The position numbers and the translations under genes are program-made. Below the pieces are notes generated by a model that made no database searches, was not told the DNA's origin, and saw only the letters and a program-made list of their open reading frames with translations. From Burkholderiaceae bacterium (GTDB lineage Bacteria; Pseudomonadota; Gammaproteobacteria; Burkholderiales; Burkholderiaceae_D), in contig JAOASL010000019.1 of the NCBI GenBank assembly GCA_030158675.1, positions 1 through 53,160 of the forward strand: a DNA stretch of 53,160 nt. The letters are read 5' to 3'. Position 1 is the stretch's first letter, and each line of letters begins with the position of its first letter. This document shows, in pieces, positions 40,607 through 49,608 of this stretch.

Positions 40607-41547
40607 GCGGCGAGCGGCAGCAGAAAATCGCGACTGACGCGGTTGCCCAGCTCGTAGACCTGCTCAAGGAACTCGGTCAGGTAGTCGTGCAGGCCGCGTT
40701 GCATGATGTCGTCGATGCTGTTGAAGCGCAGGGTCGAGTGCAGCCTGCCGGCGAAGCGCTCGGTCTCGCGCGATACATCGTTGCGTACCTGCTCGAGGTT
40801 GCCCACCACTTCGGTCAGGCACGCCATCAGCGAGCGCGGCATGTCGCCGCGCAGGATCAACAATTCGGCGACGCGTTCGGGTGTGATCACATCATGGTAG
40901 GCCTTGCGGTAGGTCTCGAATGCCGAGACCGATCGCAGCACTGCGGCCCAGTGATAAAAATCGCGGTCCGCCGCCATCACATGTGCGCGTCCGGTGCCGT
41001 GGAACTTTACATCCAGCAGGCGGGCCGTGTTGTCGGCGCGCTCAAGGAAGGTGCCGAGGCGAATGAAATAAAACGATTCGTCCTTCAGCATGGTACCGAT
41101 GGTCACACCGCGCGACAGGTGGGAGCGGTGTTTGACCCATTCAAAAAACTCGCCCGGGTCACGCGCCAGGATGCCGCCGTCGAGCAGCTGGTTCATTTCG
41201 AGCCAGCTGGTGTTCAGCGTCTCCCATACCTCGGTGGTCAGCGTGCCGCGCACCGCGCGAGCGTTTTCGCGTGCGCTGGTGATGCACGATGCAATTGACG
41301 ACGGATTCTCCGGGTCGCTCACCATGAAGTCGAGCACGTCCTCCGGCGTCAGCAGCCCGTATTTTTCATCGAATGCCGGCTGCAACTCGGAAATTCCGAG
41401 TACCGCGCGCCAGCCTTGTTCGGCCAGTTCGGCGGACTGGGGTAATAGCTGGGTCTGAATGTTTACGTCCAGCATACGTGCCGTATTCTCGGCCCGCTCG
41501 GTATACCGGGCCATCCAGTAAAGGTGATCAGCGGTTCGGCTCAGCAT
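40603..41547 (-). CDS. Alpha-E domain protein (COG2307)
   Basis: A 314-residue all-alpha protein beginning MLSRTADHLYWMARYTERAENTARMLDV (residues 1-28), the defining N-terminus of the alpha-E family. A second copy of the motif, FLERADNTARLLDVKF, occurs near 167-182, consistent with an internal duplication. It always accompanies the circularly permuted ATP-grasp protein and is believed to be its partner. GGAGAAA precedes the ATG, one base after the ATP-grasp stop. Confidence 0.92.
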   Translation of the reverse strand: MLSRTADHLYWMARYTERAENTARMLDVNIQTQLLPQSAELAEQGWRAVLGISELQPAFDEKYGLLTPEDVLDFMVSDPENPSSIASCITSARENARAVRGTLTTEVWETLNTSWLEMNQLLDGGILARDPGEFFEWVKHRSHLSRGVTIGTMLKDESFYFIRLGTFLERADNTARLLDVKFHGTGRAHVMAADRDFYHWAAVLRSVSAFETYRKAYHDVITPERVAELLILRGDMPRSLMACLTEVVGNLEQVRNDVSRETERFAGRLHSTLRFNSIDDIMQRGLHDYLTEFLEQVYELGNRVSRDFLLPLAA

Positions 41548-41548
41548 G

Positions 41549-42964
41549 TTATTTCTCCAGTACCCAGGTATCCTTGGTGCCGCCGCCCTGCGACGAATTG
41601 ACCACCAGTGATCCTTCTTTCAGTGCTACGCGGGTCAGGCCGCCCGGCACCATGGCCACGCTCTTGCCGGACAGGACGAAGGGCCGCAGGTCGATGTGGC
41701 GTGGTGCGATACCGGATTCGACGTAGGTGGGGCAGGCCGACAGCGCCAGGGTGGGCTGCGAGATGTAGCCCTCGGGTTTAGCGATCACCCGCTGCCGGAA
41801 CTCTTCAATTTCCGCCTTCGTTGATGCCGGCCCGACCAGCATGCCGTAGCCACCGGCGCCATGCACTTCCTTCACCACCAGCTTCTCGAGGTTGTCCAGC
41901 GTGTACTGGAGATCGTCTTTTTTCCGGCACTGCCAGGTCGGTACGTTGTTCAGGATCGGCTCTTCCGACAGGTAGAAGCGAATCATGTCCGGAACGAATG
42001 GATAGATCGATTTGTCGTCAGCGACGCCGGTGCCGATCGCATTTGCCAGCGTCACGCGGCCGGCGCGATACACCGACATCAGTCCCGGCACGCCGATGGC
42101 CGAATCGGGACGGAATACCAGCGGGTCGAGGTAGTCATCATCGACGCGACGATAAATCACATCGATGCGGCGCGGGCCGCGCGTGGTGCGCATGTACACA
42201 TGGTTGTCGTCGACGAACAGGTCCTTGCCCTCGACGAGCTCGATGCCCATCTGTTGTGCGAGGAATGCATGCTCGAAGTAGGCCGAGTTGTACATTCCCG
42301 GAGTCATCAGCACGATGGTCGGTTCATCGATGCCCTGTGGCGCGACTGAGCGCAGCATGTCGAGCAGCAGATCGGGATAGTGGGCGACTGGCGCGATCTT
42401 GTGGCAAGCGAACAGCTCTGGGAACAGCCGCATCATCATCTTGCGGTCTTCCAGCATGTACGACACGCCGGACGGTACGCGCAGGTTGTCCTCGAGCACA
42501 TAGAATTCGCCCTCGCCTGCGCGCACGATATCCACGCCCGCGATATGCGCATAAATATCCGAGGCGACCGTGATGCCCTGCATCTCGGGCCGGTACTGCG
42601 CATTGCGGAATACCTGCTCGGCAGGCATGACACCGGCCTTCACGATGGTCTGCTCGTGATACAGGTCATGGATAAACGCATTCAATGCCTGTACGCGCTG
42701 CATCAGGCCCTTTTGCAGCAGGGTCCATTCGGCCGCCGGAATGATGCGCGGGATGATATCGAACGGGATCAGCCGCTCGGTACCGGCGTCGCTGCCATAC
42801 ACCGCAAAGGTAATGCCGACGCGGCGGAACATCAGGTCCGCTTCGACGCGCTTGCGCGCGACGATGTCAGCGGGTTGCCCGGCCAGCCAGCGCTCGAACT
42901 CTCTGTAGTGCGGCCGCGCTATCGGACCGCTGTCTGCGTACATCTCGTTGAAAACCCCCGCCAT
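41549..42964 (-). CDS. Circularly permuted ATP-grasp type 2 ligase (COG2308)
   Basis: A 471-residue predicted peptide-bond-forming ligase. Family segments are FNEMY near the N-terminus, PFDIIPRIIPAAEW, VLEDNLRVPSGVSYML (residues near 160-175), KEVHGAGGYGMLVGP and RHIDLRPFVLSG, with the nucleotide and magnesium ligands characteristic of glutathionylspermidine-synthase-like ATP-grasp enzymes. In the Anbu operon it is predicted to make a small peptide or tag that the transglutaminase-like protein and Anbu process. It is the first gene; the 66-bp leader contains CTTGATT-N14-AATCAAG (42983-43010). Confidence 0.93.
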   Translation of the reverse strand: MAGVFNEMYADSGPIARPHYREFERWLAGQPADIVARKRVEADLMFRRVGITFAVYGSDAGTERLIPFDIIPRIIPAAEWTLLQKGLMQRVQALNAFIHDLYHEQTIVKAGVMPAEQVFRNAQYRPEMQGITVASDIYAHIAGVDIVRAGEGEFYVLEDNLRVPSGVSYMLEDRKMMMRLFPELFACHKIAPVAHYPDLLLDMLRSVAPQGIDEPTIVLMTPGMYNSAYFEHAFLAQQMGIELVEGKDLFVDDNHVYMRTTRGPRRIDVIYRRVDDDYLDPLVFRPDSAIGVPGLMSVYRAGRVTLANAIGTGVADDKSIYPFVPDMIRFYLSEEPILNNVPTWQCRKKDDLQYTLDNLEKLVVKEVHGAGGYGMLVGPASTKAEIEEFRQRVIAKPEGYISQPTLALSACPTYVESGIAPRHIDLRPFVLSGKSVAMVPGGLTRVALKEGSLVVNSSQGGGTKDTWVLEK

Positions 42965-43030
42965 GCTCGCCGCTTTCTGGTTCTTGATTGGTGAGTTTTA
43001 ATCAATCAAGAAATGTGCCAGCGAGAAAAA

Positions 43031-45067
43031 TCAGGGCTGGCGTAAGCGGTCGACCAGAGCCGTGGCTTCCGGGTCGGGCGGTAAGGTGAGCAAAGTCACG
43101 ATGATCATCGCCGCAAACCCTGCCGGCACGCCGAAAATCCCGGCCGACACCGACGCGATGTGGAACCACTGATGGGCTGCACTGCCGCCCAGTGTCGGAC
43201 TGGTCTGCACCAGATAGATAAGGCAGACGATGAAACCGGTGAGCATGCCGGCGATTGCACCTTGCTGGTTCGCGCGACGCCAGAAAACGCCCAGAACCAG
43301 TGCGGGAAACAGCGTCGAAGCCGCCAGCGAGAAGGCGCCACTGACCATCGACAGGATATCGCCGGAGCGAAACGATGCGGTGTAGGCCGCCAGCAGCGCG
43401 ACCACCAGCAGCAGCAGTTTCGATACGGTCACCTGACGCTGGCTCGATGCCGATGGATTCACCATCTTGAAATAAGTGTCGTGCGACAGTGCGCTTGAGA
43501 TCGTCAGCAGCAGGCCGTCTGCGGTCGACAGTGCCGCCGCCAGTGCGCCTGCGGCGATCAGCGCCGACAGCACATAGGGCAGGCCGGCGATTTCCGGGGT
43601 GGCCAGCACGATCATGTCGCCGTCGAGCGCGATCTCGGCCAATTGCACGAGTCCGTCGGCATTGATGTCGGCAACGCTGATCATGGGTTTGCTGCGGTCA
43701 ATATTAGACCAGTAGCTGACCCATGACGGCAGCTGCGCATAGTCGGCGCCGACCAGCGTGGTGTAGATCTCATATTTCACCAGCACGGCCAGCGCCGGCA
43801 GCGCGGTGTACAGCAGCAAGATGAAGAATAATGCCCAGAACACCGAAATCCGCGCCTGCGGCACCGAACGCGTAGTGTACGAGCGCACCAGTACATGCGG
43901 CAGCGCGGCCGAGCCCAGCATCAGACAGAACACCAGCGCGAGGAAGTTGTTGCGCTTGATGTCTGACGCATCGTCGTCGGCACCGGGGAAAGCCTGGGTG
44001 TGAGGTTGCAGGGGCTGTGCGCGTGCCAGCACGTCATCGCGTTCGGCTTCCCAGTGGCGGCGCGCGGCGTCCGGGCTTTTCGGGTAATCGGCCAGTGCGC
44101 GATTAGCTTCCTTGAGCTCGATCAGCGAGGCATTGCTGCTCTGCAGTTCCTGCAGCCGGCGACGCGTCTCGGCCCGCCCCTCATCCCAGGAGCGCGGCAG
44201 CGAGGCGATCTTTGCCTCGAGAGCGGCGGCACGGCGCCGGTATAACTCGTGTACCTGCTGCTCGCTGCCCGATTCGGCCAGCGCCTTTTCCTGCCGGCTC
44301 AGGCGCTCCAGCGCCGAACCGTAGGCCACTTGCGGCACCGGTATGCCGGTCTGCTTCATTGCCAGCCATGACACCGGGATCATGAACGCCACGATGATGA
44401 TCACGTATTGCGCAGTCTGGGTCCAGGTGATCGCGCGCATGCCGCCGAGGAAAGAACAGACCAGAATGCTGGCCAGCCCCAGGAAAATGCCGACCGAGAA
44501 ATCGATGCCGGTGAAGCGCGACGTGATCAGCCCGACGCCGTAAATCTGCGCTACCACGTAGGTGAACGAGATGATCAGCGTAGCGCCGACCGCAAGTATG
44601 CGTACAGTATGGATTCCATATGGGCCCGCATAGCGCTCGGCCAGATAGTCGGGCACGGTGTATTGGCCGAACTTGCGCAGGTAGGGGGCGATCAGCAGCG
44701 CGACCAGACAATAGCCGCCGGTCCAGCCCATGATGTACGAGAGCCCGTCGAAGCCTTGCAGATAGAGGCCGCCGGCGAGACCGATAAAGCTGGCGGTTGA
44801 AATCCAGTCGGCTGCAGTCGCCATTCCGTTGAACAGCGCCGGCACGCGCCTGCCGGCGACATAGTATTCGCCGACTTCGGTGGTGCGGCTGAAGACGCCG
44901 ATGAGGGCGTACACGACGATGGTTGCGAACAGGAACAGATAGCCGAGCCAGTAGCGCGGGAATCCTTCGTGCTCGAGAATTGCCAGCGTGACCAGCAGTA
45001 TGCCGAAGCCGGCGGTGTACAGCGCGAAGTAGCGGGTCAGCTGGCGTGGAAAGGCGTCAGGGTGCAT
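43031..45067 (-). CDS. Sodium:solute symporter, VC_2705 subfamily (ActP-like)
   Basis: A 678-residue inner-membrane symporter with about 13 helices; GTPDYLAERY-like VPDYLAERYAGPYGIH and LVRSYTTRSVPQARIS fit the acetate/carboxylate branch of the SSS family. A hydrophilic insertion (about 260-370), rich in Glu, Arg and Ala and predicted coiled coil, interrupts the transmembrane core. The start MHPDAF overlaps the DUF4212 gene by 11 bases; an in-frame extension to 45094 is less likely. The upstream two-component genes probably regulate it. Substrate is likely a short organic acid. Confidence 0.9.
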   Translation of the reverse strand: MHPDAFPRQLTRYFALYTAGFGILLVTLAILEHEGFPRYWLGYLFLFATIVVYALIGVFSRTTEVGEYYVAGRRVPALFNGMATAADWISTASFIGLAGGLYLQGFDGLSYIMGWTGGYCLVALLIAPYLRKFGQYTVPDYLAERYAGPYGIHTVRILAVGATLIISFTYVVAQIYGVGLITSRFTGIDFSVGIFLGLASILVCSFLGGMRAITWTQTAQYVIIIVAFMIPVSWLAMKQTGIPVPQVAYGSALERLSRQEKALAESGSEQQVHELYRRRAAALEAKIASLPRSWDEGRAETRRRLQELQSSNASLIELKEANRALADYPKSPDAARRHWEAERDDVLARAQPLQPHTQAFPGADDDASDIKRNNFLALVFCLMLGSAALPHVLVRSYTTRSVPQARISVFWALFFILLLYTALPALAVLVKYEIYTTLVGADYAQLPSWVSYWSNIDRSKPMISVADINADGLVQLAEIALDGDMIVLATPEIAGLPYVLSALIAAGALAAALSTADGLLLTISSALSHDTYFKMVNPSASSQRQVTVSKLLLLVVALLAAYTASFRSGDILSMVSGAFSLAASTLFPALVLGVFWRRANQQGAIAGMLTGFIVCLIYLVQTSPTLGGSAAHQWFHIASVSAGIFGVPAGFAAMIIVTLLTLPPDPEATALVDRLRQP

Positions 45068-45323
45068 CGGCGTCCTCCGTGCGCGCAAGCGCATCTATGC
45101 GCCGCATCGCGAACGCATAGATACCAATGATCGCAAGATAGACTAGCGTGACGCCTTGCGCCGCCAGATAGAAATGCAGCGGCCAGCCCCACAGCGAGAC
45201 ACCGGACAATTCGCGCGCCCAGAACACCACGGAAAAGCTGACCGCGAACCACAGCGCCAGCAGTACCAGCGTCAGCCGCTGTACGCGTTGCCAATAGTGG
45301 ACCAGGCGCGGAGCGCGGGCCAT
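45057..45323 (-). CDS. DUF4212 small subunit of sodium/solute symporter
   Basis: An 88-residue inner-membrane protein with two hydrophobic helices (about 18-36 and 49-70). It matches the DUF4212 family found immediately upstream of SSS-type symporters, and the segment FYLAAQGVTLVYLAIIGIYAF is typical (residues near 51-71). Its start overlaps the kinase stop as ATGA and its end overlaps the symporter start, so all are translated together. Confidence 0.9.
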   Translation of the reverse strand: MARAPRLVHYWQRVQRLTLVLLALWFAVSFSVVFWARELSGVSLWGWPLHFYLAAQGVTLVYLAIIGIYAFAMRRIDALARTEDADAP

Positions 45324-46831
45324 CAGGTGCTCTCCCTGGCGTCGGACTGCACGATGCGCAGGCTGATACGGAACAGCGCGCCGGGGAAGCGCGGGTCGGT
45401 GCTGTGTGGATTGTGGGTGACCGTCACCGTTGCGCCATGCCGCTGCGCGATCTCGCGCACGATGGCCAGGCCGAGTCCGCTGCCCTCGACCTCGCTGCCG
45501 AGGATGCGATAGAAGCGCTCAAATACCTGGCTGCGCTCGGACAGCGGAATGCCGGGGCCGTTGTCTTCAACTTCGATGATGGCCAGCTTTTGCACCGGGT
45601 TACGGCGTACACGCACGGTCACGCTGCCACGCCGCTGCGTGTAGCGCAACGCATTGTCGATCAGATTGTTCATCATTTCGCGCAGCATGGTCGCATTGCC
45701 GGCCACGATGATCGGTTCCTCGCCCGCCTCGAAGCCGAGGTCGATCTCGCGTCCCTGCGCGGCGCCGAACCATTCCTGCACGGTGTCACGCGCGAGCGCG
45801 ATCAGGTCGATGTCCTTCAGCGGTGTCGCCTGCGGCGAGTCATTCTCGGCGCGTGCCAGCGCCAGTAACTGATTCACCAGTCGAGTCGCTGACGCCGAGC
45901 TTTTCGCCAACTGCTCGAGTGAGCGCTGGATCTCTTCCCGCGAATCCTGCCGCAATGCGAGCTCGGACTGCATGCGCATGCCGGCCAGCGGCGTTTTCAT
46001 CTGGTGGGCCGCATCGGCAATGAAGCGCTTCTGCGACTGTATGCTCTGCGACAGCCGTCCCAGCATCTCATTCAGCGAGCGCACCAGTGGCGAAATTTCT
46101 TCCGGTACCGCGCGCGAGTCGATCGGCGACAGATCGTCCGGACGGCGCGAGCGGATGTTTTCCTGCAGGCTCGTCAGCGGCGACAGTCCGCGCGACAGCG
46201 CGAACCACAGCAATGCGATCGCTATCGGCAGGATGATGAACTCGGGGAGAATTACGCCCTTGATGATCTGGTTCGCCAGCAGTCGCCGTTTTTCCAGCGT
46301 TTCGCCCACCTGCACCAGCGCATAGCGCGTGTCGCCCGGATTCAGTCCGGTCATGCGCGAGGGCTGCAGGTTCACATAGGTGTAGGCGATGCGTACGTCG
46401 GCGTTGCGCATTTCCGCGTCGCGCAGCACCACAGCCCATGGCACCGGCGGATCCTCGTCATCGGGCAGCGGCATGTCACTGTCGCCGGCGATCATTTGGC
46501 GCTGCGGGCCGCTGACCTGGAAATACACATTGTCGATATCGTCGGCGCGCAGGATGTCGCGCGCTGAGAAGGGCAGCCGTGCGCTCACTTCGCCGTTCAT
46601 CTCTTTTACCTGCTGCGCCAGCACGGTCACGCGGTCCTCGAGCGAGCGGTCGAATGGTTCATTGGCGATCGATTTCGCGATCACATAAGTGACGCCGATC
46701 GACAGCGGCCACAGCAGCAGCAGCGGCATCAGCATCCAGTCGAGGATTTCGCCGAACAGAGAGCGCTGGGTGTGCGGGTCCTTGCCGTCGACCGCTGGCA
46801 CGGCCGCTATTTTGCGACTGTCGGCGCGCAC
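45323..46831 (-). CDS. TctE-like sensor histidine kinase
   Basis: A 502-residue membrane kinase. TM1 (about 32-52), a periplasmic 2CSK_N-like sensor region to about 185, TM2 (about 190-212), a HAMP-like stretch, the H-box DAAHQMKTPLAG with His276, N-box NNLIDNALRY, DNGPGIP and GSGLGLAI. The 2CSK_N sensor is found in kinases controlling organic-acid uptake. The open frame continues upstream inside the regulator gene; GTG at 46831, just past the regulator stop, is the likeliest start, although no clear ribosome-binding site is seen. A CTG overlapping the stop is an alternative. Confidence 0.88.
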   Translation of the reverse strand: MRADSRKIAAVPAVDGKDPHTQRSLFGEILDWMLMPLLLLWPLSIGVTYVIAKSIANEPFDRSLEDRVTVLAQQVKEMNGEVSARLPFSARDILRADDIDNVYFQVSGPQRQMIAGDSDMPLPDDEDPPVPWAVVLRDAEMRNADVRIAYTYVNLQPSRMTGLNPGDTRYALVQVGETLEKRRLLANQIIKGVILPEFIILPIAIALLWFALSRGLSPLTSLQENIRSRRPDDLSPIDSRAVPEEISPLVRSLNEMLGRLSQSIQSQKRFIADAAHQMKTPLAGMRMQSELALRQDSREEIQRSLEQLAKSSASATRLVNQLLALARAENDSPQATPLKDIDLIALARDTVQEWFGAAQGREIDLGFEAGEEPIIVAGNATMLREMMNNLIDNALRYTQRRGSVTVRVRRNPVQKLAIIEVEDNGPGIPLSERSQVFERFYRILGSEVEGSGLGLAIVREIAQRHGATVTVTHNPHSTDPRFPGALFRISLRIVQSDAREST

Positions 46832-46839
46832 TGTCGTGC

Positions 46840-47535
46840 TCAGGCCGTGCCGGTGTCGGCCACCGGCGCTGCGAATTTTTCCAGGCAATAGCCGAGGCCG
46901 CGTACCGTGGCGATGCGCACGCCACCACTCTCGATCTTCTTGCGCAATCGGTGCACATAGACCTCGATCGCATTGTTGCTGACCTCTTCGCCCCACTCAC
47001 ACAGGTGGTCGACAAGCTGCTCTTTCGATACCAGCCGTCCGCTGCGCTTTAACAGCACTTCGAGCAGCCCGAGTTCACGCGCAGACAGGTCGATCATGTG
47101 GTCGTTCAGGTAAGCGATGCGTCCGACCTGGTCGAACGACAGCGGACCGTGCCGGATGACGGTCGGGCCGCCGCCGGAGCCGCGCCGCGTCAGCGCACGC
47201 ACACGCGCTTCCAGTTCGGACAACGCGAACGGCTTGGACATGTAGTCGTCGGCACCGAGATCGAGGCCCTTGACGCGTTGCTCAACCGAGTCATTCGCCG
47301 TCAGGATCAGCACCGCCATTCGCGAATCACGCGCACGCAGCCGGCGCAGCACTTCCAGTCCGCTCATTTTCGGCAGGTCGAGGTCGAGTATCAACAGATC
47401 GAAGTCCTGGGTCGACAGCGCGCTGTCGGCGGCCTGTCCGTCATTGACGCAATCGGTCACATAACCGGATTGGCGCAGCGAACGTGTCAGGCCATCGGCC
47501 AGCACACTGTCATCTTCGGCGAGCAGGATGCGCAT
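46840..47535 (-). CDS. TctD-like OmpR-family response regulator
   Basis: A 231-residue regulator: receiver domain (1-115) with phospho-acceptor Asp51 in LILDLDLP and conserved Asp8/Asp9, and a winged-helix DNA-binding domain (about 125-220) ending VRGLGYCLEKF. It pairs with the kinase downstream and probably activates the DUF4212-SSS symporter operon in response to a carboxylate. It is the first gene of the four-gene unit and is divergent from recA. Confidence 0.93.
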   Translation of the reverse strand: MRILLAEDDSVLADGLTRSLRQSGYVTDCVNDGQAADSALSTQDFDLLILDLDLPKMSGLEVLRRLRARDSRMAVLILTANDSVEQRVKGLDLGADDYMSKPFALSELEARVRALTRRGSGGGPTVIRHGPLSFDQVGRIAYLNDHMIDLSARELGLLEVLLKRSGRLVSKEQLVDHLCEWGEEVSNNAIEVYVHRLRKKIESGGVRIATVRGLGYCLEKFAAPVADTGTA

Positions 47536-47754
47536 GCGGGTTGCGGTATCGTGAGTCCGGTTGAGGCCGGGTTAGTATGAATTTAATAAGTCCCGGTGAT
47601 TCGCGGACGGCGCTTCGCGGGACCTCGCAACGCAGCCAGAGCCATCCGTGTACCGGAGTCTATTGGGTTTGGATGTTGCCGGCAACAAATGCCATTGGCA
47701 AGGCATTCCGCCAGTTTGCCGGTCTGGCAAGGCCAGGTCATGGCGATTTGCCCC

Positions 47755-47783
47755 TTGCGCTTTCTACTGGATTTTTATACAGT
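47755..47783 (+). promoter_or_regulatory. Probable sigma-70 promoter of recA
   Basis: TTGCGC (47755-47760) as -35, 17-bp spacer, TACAGT (47778-47783) as -10. The -10 box overlaps the right arm of the LexA box, which gives a simple steric repression mechanism. Confidence 0.6.
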
Positions 47784-47784
47784 A
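47765..47784 (+). promoter_or_regulatory. LexA (SOS) box of recA
   Basis: TACTG (47765-47769), ten mostly A/T bases, CAGTA (47780-47784): both half-sites match the consensus TACTG-TA-rich-CAGTA perfectly. It lies 36 bases before the recA ATG. Confidence 0.93.
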
Positions 47785-47820
47785 CTGTTTCACGATTCCC
47801 ACCGCACTGAGAAAGCACGC

Positions 47821-48930
47821 ATGGACGACAAAAAAGTGGCAAATCCGGACAAGGCGAAGGCCCTGAGCGCCGCGCTGGCACAGATAGAAAAGCAGTTCGG
47901 CAAAGGCTCGGTGATGCGCATGGACGGTGCGGTCGCCGAAGAGGTGCAGGTAGTCTCCACTGGTTCGCTCGGTCTTGATGTCGCGCTGGGTGTTGGCGGC
48001 CTGCCGCGCGGCCGCGTGATCGAAATCTACGGACCGGAATCGTCGGGCAAGACCACGATGACTCTGCAAGTGATCGCCGAGATGCAAAAAGTCGGCGGTA
48101 CCTGTGCATTTATCGACGCGGAGCATGCACTCGATACGGGTTACGCGCAGAAGCTGGGCGTCAATCTGGAAGACCTGCTGATCTCGCAGCCGGATACCGG
48201 AGAGCAGGCGCTCGAGATCACAGATGCGCTGGTACGTTCCGGCGCGGTTGATCTGGTAGTGATCGACTCGGTCGCCGCACTCACCCCGCGCGCGGAGATC
48301 GAGGGGGATATGGGTGATTCGCTGCCAGGTCTGCAGGCACGCCTGATGTCGCAGGCGCTGCGCAAGCTGACCGGTTCGATCAGTCGTACCAATACGATGG
48401 TGATCTTCATTAACCAGATTCGCATGAAGATTGGCGTCATGTTCGGCAACCCCGAAACCACGACGGGCGGTAATGCGCTGAAATTCTATGCGTCGGTTCG
48501 CATGGACATTCGCCGCACCGGCTCGATCAAGTCGGGTGATGAGGTGATCGGCAATGAGACCAAGGTGAAGGTCGTCAAGAACAAGATCGCGCCGCCGTTC
48601 AAGGAGGCGCATTTCGACATCTTGTATGGCGAAGGCGTATCGCGCGAGGGCGAGATCATTGATCTGGGCGTCGAGGCGAAGGTGGTCGAGAAATCGGGCG
48701 CCTGGTACAGCTATGGCACCGAGCGCATCGGCCAGGGCAAGGACAATGCACGTCAGTACCTGAGGGAGCGTCCGGAAATGGCGTATGAGATCGAGAACAA
48801 GGTGCGTACCCACCTCGGTGTGCGGCCGTTGCCGCCGCTGCAAGGTGCAACCGGGGGCGCTACGCCGACACGCAAGTCCAAGGCTGCTGCAGCGCCTGCT
48901 CCTGCACCTGCACCTTCGGCGGAGGAATAG
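47821..48930 (+). CDS. recA: Recombinase RecA
   Basis: A 369-residue strand-exchange ATPase and LexA co-protease. Walker A GPESSGKT is at 71-78; [26 protein letters not shown] and [14 protein letters not shown] follow, and the C-terminus is Ala/Pro-rich ending in SAEE. The open frame extends upstream to 47596, but this part crosses the promoter and LexA box and is not conserved; the family start MDDKK at 47821 is used. recX follows by 17 bases. Confidence 0.98.
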   Translation: MDDKKVANPDKAKALSAALAQIEKQFGKGSVMRMDGAVAEEVQVVSTGSLGLDVALGVGGLPRGRVIEIYGPESSGKTTMTLQVIAEMQKVGGTCAFIDAEHALDTGYAQKLGVNLEDLLISQPDTGEQALEITDALVRSGAVDLVVIDSVAALTPRAEIEGDMGDSLPGLQARLMSQALRKLTGSISRTNTMVIFINQIRMKIGVMFGNPETTTGGNALKFYASVRMDIRRTGSIKSGDEVIGNETKVKVVKNKIAPPFKEAHFDILYGEGVSREGEIIDLGVEAKVVEKSGAWYSYGTERIGQGKDNARQYLRERPEMAYEIENKVRTHLGVRPLPPLQGATGGATPTRKSKAAAAPAPAPAPSAEE

Positions 48931-48947
48931 TCGGCAGACCGATTGCC

Positions 48948-49427
48948 ATGCCCCGCGAAAAGCCTAGCCTGAAAGCCCGCGCATTGCGCTACCTGGCGGC
49001 GCGCGAGCACAGCCGCCAGGAACTGGCGCGCAAGCTTGCGCAGCACGCAGACGAAGGTGATGACATTGAGGCTGTGCTCGACTGGCTGCAGGCACAGAAA
49101 TTTCTGTCCGAAGAGCGTTTCGCCGAGTCGCTTGTAAACCGGCGAGCCGCGCGCTACGGCAGCGCGCGCATTGTGTCCGAGCTGCGCAGTCACGGGCTCG
49201 ACGATTCTACGGTCGCATCAATGAAATCCGGCTTGTTGGCGGGCGAGAGCGAACGCGCATGGGAAGTGTGGTCGCGCAAATTCGGCCGCCCTGCAGCCGA
49301 TGCGGCAGGCTTGTCTAAACAAATACGCTTCCTGCAGCAGCGTAGTTTTTCCCATTCGTCCATCCAGTCTGTATTGCGACGCGCAAAGCGCCTCAATGAC
49401 GACATCAGCGACGATATCAGCGAATAA
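48948..49427 (+). CDS. recX: Regulatory protein RecX
   Basis: A 159-residue helical protein that inhibits RecA filament extension. Three-helix repeats are seen: LKARALRYLAAREHSRQELARKL near 8-30, AVLDWLQAQKFLSEERFAES near 44-63, and the C-terminal FLQQRSFSHSSIQSVLRR near 128-145. It sits just after recA, the usual context, and probably shares the SOS promoter. Confidence 0.93.
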   Translation: MPREKPSLKARALRYLAAREHSRQELARKLAQHADEGDDIEAVLDWLQAQKFLSEERFAESLVNRRAARYGSARIVSELRSHGLDDSTVASMKSGLLAGESERAWEVWSRKFGRPAADAAGLSKQIRFLQQRSFSHSSIQSVLRRAKRLNDDISDDISE

Positions 49428-49608
49428 AATTAACGAAATTCCGGGCGCTTTCCGCCCATACGGCCACTCAGACGCTGCATTGGCTGTGCTAAACTGCCGC
49501 AGCTTTGCAGCGCCGCAGAAGCGGCACCAGTCGTAGAAACTGCGACGGTCTGTACAACTACTCATTCTGAGCGCATGCCGTTTCGGCACCCAGTGCGCCC
49601 ACCGCCTT

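Noticed and set aside
47596-47820. 75-codon N-terminal extension of RecA
   Set aside because: It runs through the promoter and LexA box and is not part of any RecA.
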